A DNA stretch of 42,718 bases. It comes from UBA7328 sp002471345. GTDB lineage: Bacteria; Bacteroidota; Bacteroidia; Chitinophagales; Saprospiraceae. Positions 1 to 8,942 of this stretch are shown here, piece after piece. Both the position numbers and the translations under genes were made by a program. The notes under the pieces are model-generated. The model did not search any database. It was not told the origin of the DNA and worked only from the letters and a program-made list of their open reading frames with translations. The stretch lies in the NCBI GenBank assembly GCA_964011275.1, contig CAXGOB010000044.1, forward strand, positions 1 to 42,718, in the 5' to 3' direction. The stretch's first letter is position 1, and every line of letters begins with the position of its first letter.

Positions 1-624
1 CAGACGATATGCAAAGGCTCCAGTGTAATGATAAATGGAGTAGAGTATAGTGAGAATAATTTAACAGGAGAATCGCTCTTGTCCACTTTGGATGGTTGTG
101 ACAGCACAGTATATGTGAATTTGACCTTGTTGCCAGATATCACTTATACAATAGACCAGACCATATGTAAAGGCTCCAGTGTAATGATAAATGGAGTAGA
201 GTATAGTGAGAGCAATCTTTCAGGAGAGAGTATTTTGAGCACATTAGACGGCTGTGATAGTACAGTATTTGTGAATGTTTCATTGCTGCCAGATATTACA
301 TCATTGGTAGAAGAGACAATTTGCAGAGGCTCCAGTGTGATGATAAATGGAGTGGAGTATAGTGAGAGCAATCTTTCAGGAGAGAGTATTTTGAGCACAT
401 TAGACGGCTGTGATAGTACAGTATTTGTGAATGTTTCATTGCTGCCAGATATTACATCATTGGTAGAAGAGACAATTTGCAGAGGTTCCAGTGTGATGAT
501 AAATGGAGTGGAGTATAGTGAAAGCAACCTTTCAGGAGAAAGTATTTTGAGCACATCAGAAGGTTGTGACAGTATAGTGTTCGTAAATATTAGTGTATAT
601 CAAGATATTAGTTCGCAAAGAAAT
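1..624 (+). repeat. 156-bp in-frame tandem repeat, four units
   Basis: Units start at 1, 157, 313 and 469, exactly 156 bp (52 codons) apart. Bases 199-329 and 355-485 are identical by eye (131 bp). Unit 1 and the 3' part of unit 4 are more diverged. The unit length is a multiple of three, so copy-number change keeps the frame. Six more units follow to about 1550 but are similar only at protein level. Confidence 0.9.
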
Positions 625-2298
625 GAAGTCATTTGTGCAGGTGATTTTATGGACATTGAAGGGCAGAGGTTTGATGCCAATAACTTAAGTGGAGTATTGG
701 TATTACAGAATAGTGAAGGTTGTGACAGTACGGTTTTTGTAAATATTGATATTGCTCAGACTTACTTGATATCTAAAGACACAAGTGTTTGTGCTAGTGA
801 GTTTGGACTTGGGATAAATAGTGTCGATGTATTGAGAGATACATTGATCATGCAGTCCGTACAAGGCTGTGATAGCATCTTTGTTCTTAATATGTATTTA
901 TTAGAATCTCCTTCTTCAGTATATGAGGAAACATTATGTGCTGATGAGTTTGTTAATATAGGAGGAGAGCGATTTGATATTAACAATCCTACTGGATCTG
1001 CTACATTGACATCAGCAATTGGCTGTGATAGTATAGTCAATGTGGACTTGACTTATATTACTTCAACTGAGGTATCTATTAATTCAATTCTATGTGAAGG
1101 TGAAGAGATGATTGTTAATGGAACAGCATACAATATCAATAATACTTCTGGTCAAGAAATAATACAACTACCTAGTGGTTGTGATAGTGTCATCTTAATT
1201 GATTTGACATTTAAAAATCAAAGTTCAACACTATTGGATCAAGTCTTATGTGAGAATGAAAGCATTGAGGTAAATGGAGTCATATATGATATAAATACGC
1301 CAAGAGGTCAGCAAATTCTAGCTGCTGGTAATGGTTGTGACAGTATAATTGATATAGATCTAAACTTTTCTATTCCAGAATCCACTTCTATTTCTCAACA
1401 CCTATGTGCTGGAGAGGAATTAGTTGTAGCCGGAAATAGATATGACATTAATAATCCTTCAGGAAATATTACTCTTCAGAATGCATTGGGATGTGACAGT
1501 GTCATAGCAGTTGATCTTATATTTACAGATATCGATGTAGATGCTAGAGGACTCTCGGTATGCCCAGACGACCCTAGTGGCGGAAGGATAATGATAGAGG
1601 GTGTGTTTGATGGCATGGCGCCATTTACATATTCTGTGAATGGTCTCACTGGAGACGTACATGAATTTCCCACAGAGATATCCAATTTAGGCCCAGGGAA
1701 TTATGATTTAGAGATTTATGATGCCGAAGGATGTTCGGTAACTAGAAGAGTATCTATTACTCAAGCAGGAAGGGTCGATATTGCAATAGATTGGTTTAAA
1801 GTGGATGAAGGAGTCTATGAATTAGAATTAAGACATACTGGTATTATAGATTCCTTCAGATGGGAATCACTTGCAGAATTATCTTGTGAGAATTGTTTTT
1901 CTCCTACCGTAACACTTGATGAGACTTCAATCATCAGAGCTTTAGTATACGATGAGGATGGATGTCTCAGAGAAACAGAAATTAGACTAGAATACGTACG
2001 AAAAATACAAAGTGAAGTTGCTAATATTATTAATACGAGCAGCACTACTGGAAATGACAAGCTATACCTTACTCTAGAGGATGCTGAAAATATTGAATAT
2101 GATTTATTGATTTTCAATAGATGGGGAGAAATTATCTACAAAGCAAGAGGACTTACACCAAATGACCCTTCCTCAGGATGGGATGGTACTCGTGCTGGTA
2201 GAAAATTGGATAATGGAGTCTATATCTATGAAATGATGGTAAAAGAAAATAATGTCCTGTTGGAAGTGCTCCACGGTGACGTAACTCTTATTGATTAA
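1..2298 (+). CDS. T9SS type B sorted, repeat-rich surface protein (3' part; runs off the left edge)
   Basis: The reading frame is open from base 1, so the gene starts outside the window; 765 residues are visible. About residues 1-515 are ten units of roughly 52 aa, each with one Cys near the start (C-x-G/D-x-x) and one in a GCDS motif followed by a beta-strand-like V-x-V-x-L. The first four units are near-identical at DNA level. Next comes a SprB-like repeat (about residues 520-585, with APFTYSVNG and LGPGNYDLEIYDAEGC). The last ~90 residues form a CHU_C / gliding-motility-associated C-terminal domain (YDLLIFNRWGEIIY, GWDG, LDNGVYIYEM, GDVTLID), the signal for type IX secretion and surface attachment in Bacteroidota. 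The usual FTPNGDGxND opening of that domain is degenerate here (TTGNDKLYLT). Probably a cell-surface adhesin or matrix protein; no catalytic domain is visible. It is followed by a terminator and a paralogue. Confidence 0.85.
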   Translation, partial: QTICKGSSVMINGVEYSENNLTGESLLSTLDGCDSTVYVNLTLLPDITYTIDQTICKGSSVMINGVEYSESNLSGESILSTLDGCDSTVFVNVSLLPDITSLVEETICRGSSVMINGVEYSESNLSGESILSTLDGCDSTVFVNVSLLPDITSLVEETICRGSSVMINGVEYSESNLSGESILSTSEGCDSIVFVNISVYQDISSQRNEVICAGDFMDIEGQRFDANNLSGVLVLQNSEGCDSTVFVNIDIAQTYLISKDTSVCASEFGLGINSVDVLRDTLIMQSVQGCDSIFVLNMYLLESPSSVYEETLCADEFVNIGGERFDINNPTGSATLTSAIGCDSIVNVDLTYITSTEVSINSILCEGEEMIVNGTAYNINNTSGQEIIQLPSGCDSVILIDLTFKNQSSTLLDQVLCENESIEVNGVIYDINTPRGQQILAAGNGCDSIIDIDLNFSIPESTSISQHLCAGEELVVAGNRYDINNPSGNITLQNALGCDSVIAVDLIFTDIDVDARGLSVCPDDPSGGRIMIEGVFDGMAPFTYSVNGLTGDVHEFPTEISNLGPGNYDLEIYDAEGCSVTRRVSITQAGRVDIAIDWFKVDEGVYELELRHTGIIDSFRWESLAELSCENCFSPTVTLDETSIIRALVYDEDGCLRETEIRLEYVRKIQSEVANIINTSSTTGNDKLYLTLEDAENIEYDLLIFNRWGEIIYKARGLTPNDPSSGWDGTRAGRKLDNGVYIYEMMVKENNVLLEVLHGDVTLID

Positions 2299-2340
2299 TT
2301 TTTTAGTTACCCCATTTTGGGTGGTACCAAAAAGGGAAAA

Positions 2341-2366
2341 GGCTGTCCATGAAAATGGACGGCTTT
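2341..2366 (+). terminator. Rho-independent terminator after the first T9SS gene
   Basis: Arms GGCTGTCCAT (2341-2350) and ATGGACGGCT (2355-2364) form a 10-bp stem with two G-T pairs and a GAAA loop. It is preceded by AAAA and runs into TTTTT. It lies 43 bp after the stop codon. Confidence 0.8.
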
Positions 2367-2471
2367 TTATATTTTAAAATATGATTAACAGCATATTACA
2401 CATATATTTTATCGTAATGTGAATGTGAAAATAATATTTGATTTTGGAGCGTTTATTGTAAATACTTTATT

Positions 2472-5400
2472 GTGATAAATCCAAAATTTTCATATTACAT
2501 TGCATTCTTAGTTGTTTTCTTTGCGTCTCAGTTACCTGCTCAGGTAACCATTGATGTGATAGAATTTAATGGAGATATAGATGTGTCCGTCCCTTCTCCA
2601 AATATTGGAGAATGTGATAATACCCAAGGTGTTTTTGGGATAGAAAATGAAGCGTTTGTAATTAGAGAAAAGGAAGGGTCACAATGCTGTCCCTTTAATA
2701 ACCTTACGGGTAATAATCTTTCTATTGGCACTATTGGACCTTACATATTCACTGAAGCCTACTGTGATGTAACTATTACATTGAATACAAGTGCAATAGG
2801 ATCATTAGAAGAATGTGTAGGAATAGGAGCATGTGTAAGTGCATTTTCCGGTGCTGATGAGATGGAAGTTCAAATCACACTAGATGGAAGCACATTCCCA
2901 ATTGGTTCATATTGTGGGTCTAATGTTTCTTCAGTTTTTTCACAAACATTTGATAATGTAGGAATTGGGACGGCGGTTTTTTTTACTGTTACTGGAGGCA
3001 CTCAAGATGAAGATGAAGAATATAGAATCGAGAGTATTGAAATAGAAGGCACCCTAAAGAGCTTGGTACCTGCTGAAATTAGTAGTAACGGAGAGAATAA
3101 TAGATTCTGTGAGAGTACTGATGTTTTGGTTCTAAATGCTATTCCAGCAGATGGTGTAGATTATGACTGGGTAGGGCCAAATGGAGTATTGACTTCATCC
3201 TCATCATCGATTGCATTTCCTGATCCAGTAACTCCTGAAGATGCTGGTCTATATACGCTGACAATCACAGAATCTGGAGGATGCACAAGTACTGCCGAAA
3301 TCAATATTGAGGTTATTGGAATAGCACAGAAAGATGTAGAAAGTAGATTCCCATTTATTACCAATACATTTTGCACGGATTCCGATGCCCAATCACTGCC
3401 AATTGCTGCTTCCCCAGACTTTACTCGAACAGGCACGTGGAATGTTAATGATCCTCTAGAGTTTTCAAACCTAAAAGATAGTACCCTTCTAGTATTCACT
3501 TATGATGACAATGCCACTGATCCCGATTCAATGTATTTAAGGATAGATACATTCCCATCTGTAGGTAATAATTTGGTCCAAATGGACATATGTGCAAGTA
3601 GTGATGACCCTTTTGTCAATCTTGTTGAGTTGTTTGATTTAAATCTAGACAACATCTCAACTGTCCTTGCTTTTGGAAGTGGAAGAAATAAAAATGAACT
3701 TTTTAATATTGATGTATCTGGTATTCCTCCCGGAGGAGATGTAATCAATTTTACAGCTATACCTAATGGCAATTGCTCAGAAAGGTCTTACTCAGTTGAC
3801 ATCATGTTTGAGCTTATTGAAGTAGGCCAAAGTAATGTTCTTTCTTACTGTGAAGAAGAAGCACAATTAGATTTTCCCGATTTTGTATCTGCCCTAGGTC
3901 TTTCTAATAATGCTACAGGTTTGTGGAGAGATGTGAATAATTCTGGAATTGATCTTTCAAGTCCATCAGGTGTAGACATTTCAACCTTAGAAACAGGAAC
4001 CTACGACTTTCAATACATAGTAAACGAGGCGAGCATTTGTGGTGAGCAAGTAAACGACACCGCATTGCTCCGGCTTATAATTCAGCCTGACTTGAAACTA
4101 GATATAGAGACTCAATCAATAGAAATAACATGTGATAATCTCGACTTGCAAGTGGATTTAGATTTTGCTTTTCCAAGCACAAATTATATGGTAACCTTAG
4201 CAATATCTGATCAAGATGATAATATCACATTATTTGATCCATTTGAATCAATAGAAGAATCGCATTTTATCAATGTTTCATCTACAAGTGGAATAAATAG
4301 AATAGAAGAAAATACACTTTTTCTAAATCCTTTCGTAAGTAATACTTATACAGTCAATGTAGTCTCATATGATGCTAGTATTGAAAGCATGTGTCCTGTA
4401 GAATTGCCTACGGGAGAGATTATTGTCACTTTTGATACTCAGATTTCAATACCAATAGATACCATGATTTGTGGTGGCGATGTGTTTGAATTTAAAGGAA
4501 CGATATACCCAGATCCACTTGCAGAATTCCCTGTTGTTATTTCTGGTGATCTAGGATGTGATACTACTTTTCTCCTCTCAGTGCAGTTCAGTCCGGATTT
4601 GATTTTTACTATTGATACATCTATTTGCGAAGGTGATGTTTTTAGTTTTAAGGGAACAGACTATGTTTTTGAAGAAATTGATCTTCCCATCACTGTTTCT
4701 GGACTAGATGCAGGTTGTGATACAACTTACATTTTGAACTTAGAAATTGAAGAGGCCATTGTATTGCAAGATGAAGTTGATCCATGTATCGGAGAAGGTG
4801 ATTTTAGAGGAATCACTGTGACCTCAGATACATTGATTGTCTATAATGGAATTGGAAGTGATTGTGATACTATTTATGAAATATTTTATTCGCCCACAGT
4901 TACAGAGGATTCTTTTTTTCAAGATGAAAGGTGTGAAAATGATCCAGTAACCATAAATGGTGTTGTATATGATGTGAATAACACTTCAGGTAGTTATGAT
5001 CTCATTACATCGGAAGGATGTACTCAGACCGTCAATGTGCAAATAGATTTTGAGGCAGGTGTCTTTGTAGATGTCGATGAAATCTTTTGTGAAGGACAGT
5101 TTTTGATGGTTGGAGATCAGAGATTTGATGAGAATAATTTGGATGGTGAAGTTATCTTTCCTGAAGCATCTGCCACTGGATGTGATAGTGTTGTTTTTGT
5201 TTCATTGGAGTATATAGAAACAGAAGAGTACATTCATCAGGTAAATTTATGTGCGGGGCAGGTTATGAATCTTTTTGGAATAGAGGTCAATGAAAACACC
5301 ACAATGGATGAATCATTTTCTATAGGTCCAAACTTGTGCGATACCTTGTTAAGGTTTGATGTAAGCCTCAGATCTATTTCTGTCACTTCAGGTTCATCGC

Positions 5401-6143
5401 CTTCATGTGCAGATGATAATAACGGCGAGTTAGAACTAATTATAAATGAAGGCAGTGCTCCTTATACTATTGATGTTGAAGGAGATGTATCATCTTCAGA
5501 TTCAGAAATGGTTGTCTTAGACGAGTTGGTCCCAGGTGACTATTTGATACAGGTGATAGATGCTAATGGATGTGAGCTTTCAGAATTGTTGACGGTAGAA
5601 ACTTCTCTTTTTAACCTTGATTTTAATAGTAGTCAGAACGCCCAAGGAGGATTGAATTTGGAAGTGATAAGTGAACAAAATATCAATTCTGTCAGTTGGA
5701 CGCCACCAGGAGGTCTAAGTTGCGATGACTGTACTAATACGAATGCTAACCCTGATGAAACAACAATTTACACTGTTGTTGCATTTAATAATATAGGATG
5801 TAGACAATCCATCAGTGTTGAGGTAATAGTAAATAATAATCCTACCGAAGGAATCTCTTATTATTTACCCACTGCGTTTTCTCCGAATAATGCTGGAAAT
5901 GATCGATTCTTTTTGCAATCTCAAGCCGGATCAGTGGTATCTTATGATATGTCTATTTATAGTCGATATGGTGAAAAAATGTACGAGGTAATTGATGCAC
6001 AACCAAATGACTCGGATTTTGGATGGGACGGAAAAAAATCAGGAACAGTTATTCAACCTGATGTTTTTGTCTATCACATCGTAATGCGATCTATAGACGG
6101 AGGTACTATTGTCGAAGCTGGTGATATTCTTTTAGTTAATTGA
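2472..6143 (+). CDS. Large T9SS type B sorted repeat protein (paralogue of the preceding gene)
   Basis: 1223 aa. GTG at 2472 is the only plausible start: an in-frame stop lies at 2439-2441 with no ATG between, and the start gives a good signal peptide (YYIAFLVVFFASQLPAQ). Residues ~30-200 are an unrecognised N-terminal region. An Ig/PKD-like segment with DYDWVGPNG and DAGLYTLTI follows at ~205-280. About residues 664-965 hold six units of the Cys-paired repeat seen in the upstream gene (CGGDVFEFKG...LGCDTTF; CEGQFLMVGDQRF...TGCDSVVFVSL). A SprB-like repeat spans ~976-1045 (SAPYTIDVEG, LVPGDYLIQVIDANGC). The C terminus (~1133-1223) is a CHU_C sorting domain (LPTAFSPNNAGNDRFFL, YSRYGEKMYE, GWDG, VFVYHIVM, GDILLVN). 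Exported through Sec and then the type IX system; probably surface-bound. Function beyond adhesion or matrix structure cannot be read from sequence. Confidence 0.88.
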   Translation: MINPKFSYYIAFLVVFFASQLPAQVTIDVIEFNGDIDVSVPSPNIGECDNTQGVFGIENEAFVIREKEGSQCCPFNNLTGNNLSIGTIGPYIFTEAYCDVTITLNTSAIGSLEECVGIGACVSAFSGADEMEVQITLDGSTFPIGSYCGSNVSSVFSQTFDNVGIGTAVFFTVTGGTQDEDEEYRIESIEIEGTLKSLVPAEISSNGENNRFCESTDVLVLNAIPADGVDYDWVGPNGVLTSSSSSIAFPDPVTPEDAGLYTLTITESGGCTSTAEINIEVIGIAQKDVESRFPFITNTFCTDSDAQSLPIAASPDFTRTGTWNVNDPLEFSNLKDSTLLVFTYDDNATDPDSMYLRIDTFPSVGNNLVQMDICASSDDPFVNLVELFDLNLDNISTVLAFGSGRNKNELFNIDVSGIPPGGDVINFTAIPNGNCSERSYSVDIMFELIEVGQSNVLSYCEEEAQLDFPDFVSALGLSNNATGLWRDVNNSGIDLSSPSGVDISTLETGTYDFQYIVNEASICGEQVNDTALLRLIIQPDLKLDIETQSIEITCDNLDLQVDLDFAFPSTNYMVTLAISDQDDNITLFDPFESIEESHFINVSSTSGINRIEENTLFLNPFVSNTYTVNVVSYDASIESMCPVELPTGEIIVTFDTQISIPIDTMICGGDVFEFKGTIYPDPLAEFPVVISGDLGCDTTFLLSVQFSPDLIFTIDTSICEGDVFSFKGTDYVFEEIDLPITVSGLDAGCDTTYILNLEIEEAIVLQDEVDPCIGEGDFRGITVTSDTLIVYNGIGSDCDTIYEIFYSPTVTEDSFFQDERCENDPVTINGVVYDVNNTSGSYDLITSEGCTQTVNVQIDFEAGVFVDVDEIFCEGQFLMVGDQRFDENNLDGEVIFPEASATGCDSVVFVSLEYIETEEYIHQVNLCAGQVMNLFGIEVNENTTMDESFSIGPNLCDTLLRFDVSLRSISVTSGSSPSCADDNNGELELIINEGSAPYTIDVEGDVSSSDSEMVVLDELVPGDYLIQVIDANGCELSELLTVETSLFNLDFNSSQNAQGGLNLEVISEQNINSVSWTPPGGLSCDDCTNTNANPDETTIYTVVAFNNIGCRQSISVEVIVNNNPTEGISYYLPTAFSPNNAGNDRFFLQSQAGSVVSYDMSIYSRYGEKMYEVIDAQPNDSDFGWDGKKSGTVIQPDVFVYHIVMRSIDGGTIVEAGDILLVN

Positions 6144-6193
6144 CATGTCATATTCCATCATTAGATATTGAGGAATTATTGAAAAATGACGCC

Positions 6194-6201
6194 TACCTTT
6201 G
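6194..6201 (+). promoter_or_regulatory. Candidate Bacteroidota -7 box (TACCTTTG)
   Basis: TACCTTTG matches the Bacteroidota TAnnTTTG consensus and lies 52 bp upstream of the porin start. A TTG at 6168-6170 could be the -33 element, although the 23-bp spacing is a little long. Confidence 0.45.
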
Positions 6202-6252
6202 CCTCGTATCCTTAAAGACTTAAAGCATCAGCTAATAAAATAAAGATTCCTT

Positions 6253-8175
6253 TTGGTAAATTTCAACATTTCATCTTTTAGGTCTTTTTTAATAGGAAAT
6301 TTTATTCTACTTATTATTCTATTATCGGCAAGTGCAAAGGTGTATTCACAGGACTATCCAGGTCGAGGAGGGAGGTTGAGAGGTAATACCCAGAATGGTG
6401 CTTTACGTACTGCATCAGACTCTATAAAAAAGCCACCTTTGAAAGTCGATTATTTCCAGATCGATGACCTTGGATTGCTATCCAGGATTCAGGATACTAT
6501 TTCGCAGCGAGACTTAAGTGTTGATCTATTACAAGACGATATAGATCATTTGGGTTTAGGTAACTATTATGCTGCTACACTTCCCGTACGATTTGAATTT
6601 AATCACCAAAGGGGAAACAAGCTTGGACTCAAGTCCTACGATATTTATAAAACCTACCTACCTACTTCTATAATTGTTTCCCCAAATAGACCTGTGGTTA
6701 AAGCGTATTATGGGTCGAGATCTCAGGATGGTCATCGCAATATAAATCTTGAATTTAGCAGAACATTTGCTCGTAATATTACTTTTGGATTTAGAATATT
6801 TTCTGGTAACAGCAAAGGTCAATTTAGTCATCAGACGTCTGGATTTAATGCTCTAGAATTTAATGTTGTGCAGCGAAGCAAAAAAGACAGAAGAAGATCT
6901 TATCTGCACTTTAATATTATTAGAAATACAGAATTTTTAAATGGAGGATTGACTAATCCTGAAGATGTGTTATCTGCAATAAGTGGGGGTAATGCCAGTT
7001 ACTCTGTGAACAATACGGATACTGATTTAAACATAAAGAATACTACATTCAGATTTGGAACTTCTATAACATTAGGTGTAGACAGTCTAGTTCAAAAATG
7101 GACCAAACTTGCTTTCACCGAAATTGGAAGTGAAAAGGAAAGGTTCAGACACCTTGATCCAGATGTGACCGATGAAAATGCAATTTCATTCAGCCCTGTA
7201 CCCCTATCCCAATCTATAGATACTGTAAGAAATAGTGTTTGGAATTTATATCAAAAAATAGGATTTCAGTTAAAAAGCGAGAAATTGGAAGTGGTTTCAG
7301 GAATTCAAATTAATCAAAATTTTGAACAACAAAATTCATTAGATAAACTAACGAGGAGTCAGTTTTTTATAAATGGAAGGGCTACCTACAAAGTCAACGA
7401 ATCACTTTCTTCCATCGTTTCTTTTTATCAAGAATTAGGAGGCTTAGCAGAAAGTAATGTATCACTATCTGGTTCTTTGAGAATCAGAAATCAGAGGTTT
7501 AAACTCTATTTGCAAAATGGATCAGAAGCACCAGGCTTATTTCAGACCTCACTTTCTATTCTTGGGAATCCGGTATGGACTCAAACTTTGAACAATCAGA
7601 AGTATGTTAATCTAGGACTTCATTATCAAAATTTGAAATGGCGAACTAGTGTGCACATTCGACATTCTAGTATTTCTGACTATGTGTACCTGAATAGTCA
7701 AAAGGTATATACAAATGCTTTGAATCGTCTTTCAGTAAGTTCTGCTGAGATTAGTCATCAATGGTCATGGAAATTTTTCTCACTCCAAAATATCCTCTTC
7801 TTTCAAAATATTAGTGATGAAAAAATTCTGTCTCTTCCTAAAATTTCTACAAGACATGATATATCTATTCGTATACCATTTTTCAAAAAGAAATTAAGAA
7901 CCAAATTAGGTGGTGTGATCTGGTATCGTGGAAATTATTCAACACCTTCATTTCATAGTTTTTTAAATGATTTTTATTTTGAAGGAAATTCAATTAGCCC
8001 AAGCACATTGAGGTTAGCTCCTTATATCAAAGCTGATATCTCCGGTCTTGAAGTCTACATAGGAATGGACGACCTTGAAAATGTGCTTAGAAATACGAAT
8101 AGGTTTGAGGTGAATGGCTACCCACAGCTAGATAGTAGAATCAACCTTGCTTTTAGATTAAGATTATTGGATTGA
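6253..8175 (+). CDS. Putative porin (Bacteroidota Porin_10-like outer-membrane beta-barrel)
   Basis: 640 aa. TTG at 6253 is taken as start: an in-frame TAA lies at 6241, no ATG follows before the signal peptide, and the hydrophobic stretch (FLIGNFILLIILLSASA, ending ...VYSQ) needs this region. A low-complexity RG-rich linker (PGRGGRLRG) follows the cleavage site. The rest is rich in alternating beta-strand segments with aromatic girdles, and LKSYDIYKTYLPTS, KAYYGSRSQDGHRNIN and RNITFGFRIFSGNSKGQFSHQT are typical of the Bacteroidota putative porin family (PF14121, recognised from memory). It ends in RINLAFRLRLLD, like a terminal barrel strand. It follows two T9SS substrate genes with its own candidate promoter. 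Substrate unknown; it could instead be an accessory barrel for surface export. Confidence 0.65.
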   Translation: MVNFNISSFRSFLIGNFILLIILLSASAKVYSQDYPGRGGRLRGNTQNGALRTASDSIKKPPLKVDYFQIDDLGLLSRIQDTISQRDLSVDLLQDDIDHLGLGNYYAATLPVRFEFNHQRGNKLGLKSYDIYKTYLPTSIIVSPNRPVVKAYYGSRSQDGHRNINLEFSRTFARNITFGFRIFSGNSKGQFSHQTSGFNALEFNVVQRSKKDRRRSYLHFNIIRNTEFLNGGLTNPEDVLSAISGGNASYSVNNTDTDLNIKNTTFRFGTSITLGVDSLVQKWTKLAFTEIGSEKERFRHLDPDVTDENAISFSPVPLSQSIDTVRNSVWNLYQKIGFQLKSEKLEVVSGIQINQNFEQQNSLDKLTRSQFFINGRATYKVNESLSSIVSFYQELGGLAESNVSLSGSLRIRNQRFKLYLQNGSEAPGLFQTSLSILGNPVWTQTLNNQKYVNLGLHYQNLKWRTSVHIRHSSISDYVYLNSQKVYTNALNRLSVSSAEISHQWSWKFFSLQNILFFQNISDEKILSLPKISTRHDISIRIPFFKKKLRTKLGGVIWYRGNYSTPSFHSFLNDFYFEGNSISPSTLRLAPYIKADISGLEVYIGMDDLENVLRNTNRFEVNGYPQLDSRINLAFRLRLLD

Positions 8176-8338
8176 TATTAATGCCGTATAAGTATCAGGC
8201 AGGATGAGTGATGCATTGTCTTCAGTTAAGTCTGTAAGAACCTAAATTGGAGTCAAGGAATATTAAAAGAGTAGGGACCTTTTAATTGGAATTGGATTTA
8301 TAGAATAATATAATGATAGAAAAATTAGTTTTTAAAAA

Positions 8339-8354
8339 CCCATCCAGCTATGGG
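8339..8354 (-). terminator. Candidate terminator for the phosphodiesterase/folC pair
   Basis: Read on the minus strand, CCCAT-AGCTGG-ATGGG is followed by TTTTT, about 35 bp after the stop of the phosphodiesterase gene. The stem is only 5 bp. On the plus strand the same hairpin ends in CTTTAT and may also serve the porin gene. Confidence 0.45.
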
Positions 8355-8389
8355 GCTTTATAGCATTTCTTTGATTCTCATACTCAATC

Positions 8390-8896
8390 TTAAACTTTAG
8401 CTTGGGATCTTGAACCTAAGTCTATGGCTCTCAGATTTTGAATCTTACAATGATTGACTTCAAATTTGAGAAATGTTCTAAATTGATGAAATCCAACTAT
8501 ACCACATGCCCCTGGATTCATATGGAGCAGATTATTTTCTTTGTCTTTCATCACTTTTAGTATATGTGAATGCCCACTTATAAATAGGTCTGGTTGATTT
8601 TTTTTAATCAAATGATAAGGGTTTTTAAAATATCGCCCTGGATATCCACCAATGTGAGTCATAAAAACTTTGATTCCTTCTACTTCCCATATCAAATCCT
8701 TTTTTGTCTCAATTTTCACATCGTTTCCATCAATATTTCCCCAGACTGCTCTGAGAGGAGCAATGCTTTGTAGTTGTTCCAATATAATAGGAGTACCTAC
8801 ATCACCAGCATGCCATATTTCATCAGAGTCATGAAGATGCTTCATTACATCATCTCCTAAATAGCTATGAGTATCAGAAATTAAAGAAATTAGCAT
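8390..8896 (-). CDS. YfcE/MJ0936-type metallophosphoesterase
   Basis: 168 aa, full length for this small calcineurin-like phosphoesterase family. Metal-binding motifs are in the expected order: D8-T-H10, G31-D32, G53-N54-x-D56, H81 and G108-H109-S-H111. Family members hydrolyse phosphodiesters with Mn2+ or similar metals in the cytoplasm; the natural substrate is usually unknown and cannot be assigned here. The gene lies 46 bp downstream of folC on the same strand and could be co-transcribed with it. The C terminus has a short basic tail. Confidence 0.85.
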   Translation of the reverse strand: MLISLISDTHSYLGDDVMKHLHDSDEIWHAGDVGTPIILEQLQSIAPLRAVWGNIDGNDVKIETKKDLIWEVEGIKVFMTHIGGYPGRYFKNPYHLIKKNQPDLFISGHSHILKVMKDKENNLLHMNPGACGIVGFHQFRTFLKFEVNHCKIQNLRAIDLGSRSQAKV

Positions 8897-8942
8897 ATTC
8901 CATTTTATATAGTTGCCAATGTTGTGTTTTATAAATGCTCAC

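Noticed and set aside
144..554. 136-aa minus-strand ORF with internal repeats
   Set aside because: It is the antisense shadow of the 156-bp tandem repeat; its repetition follows from the repeat in the plus-strand gene.
1..624. CRISPR array
   Set aside because: Units are 156 bp, adjoin without spacers and encode protein in frame.
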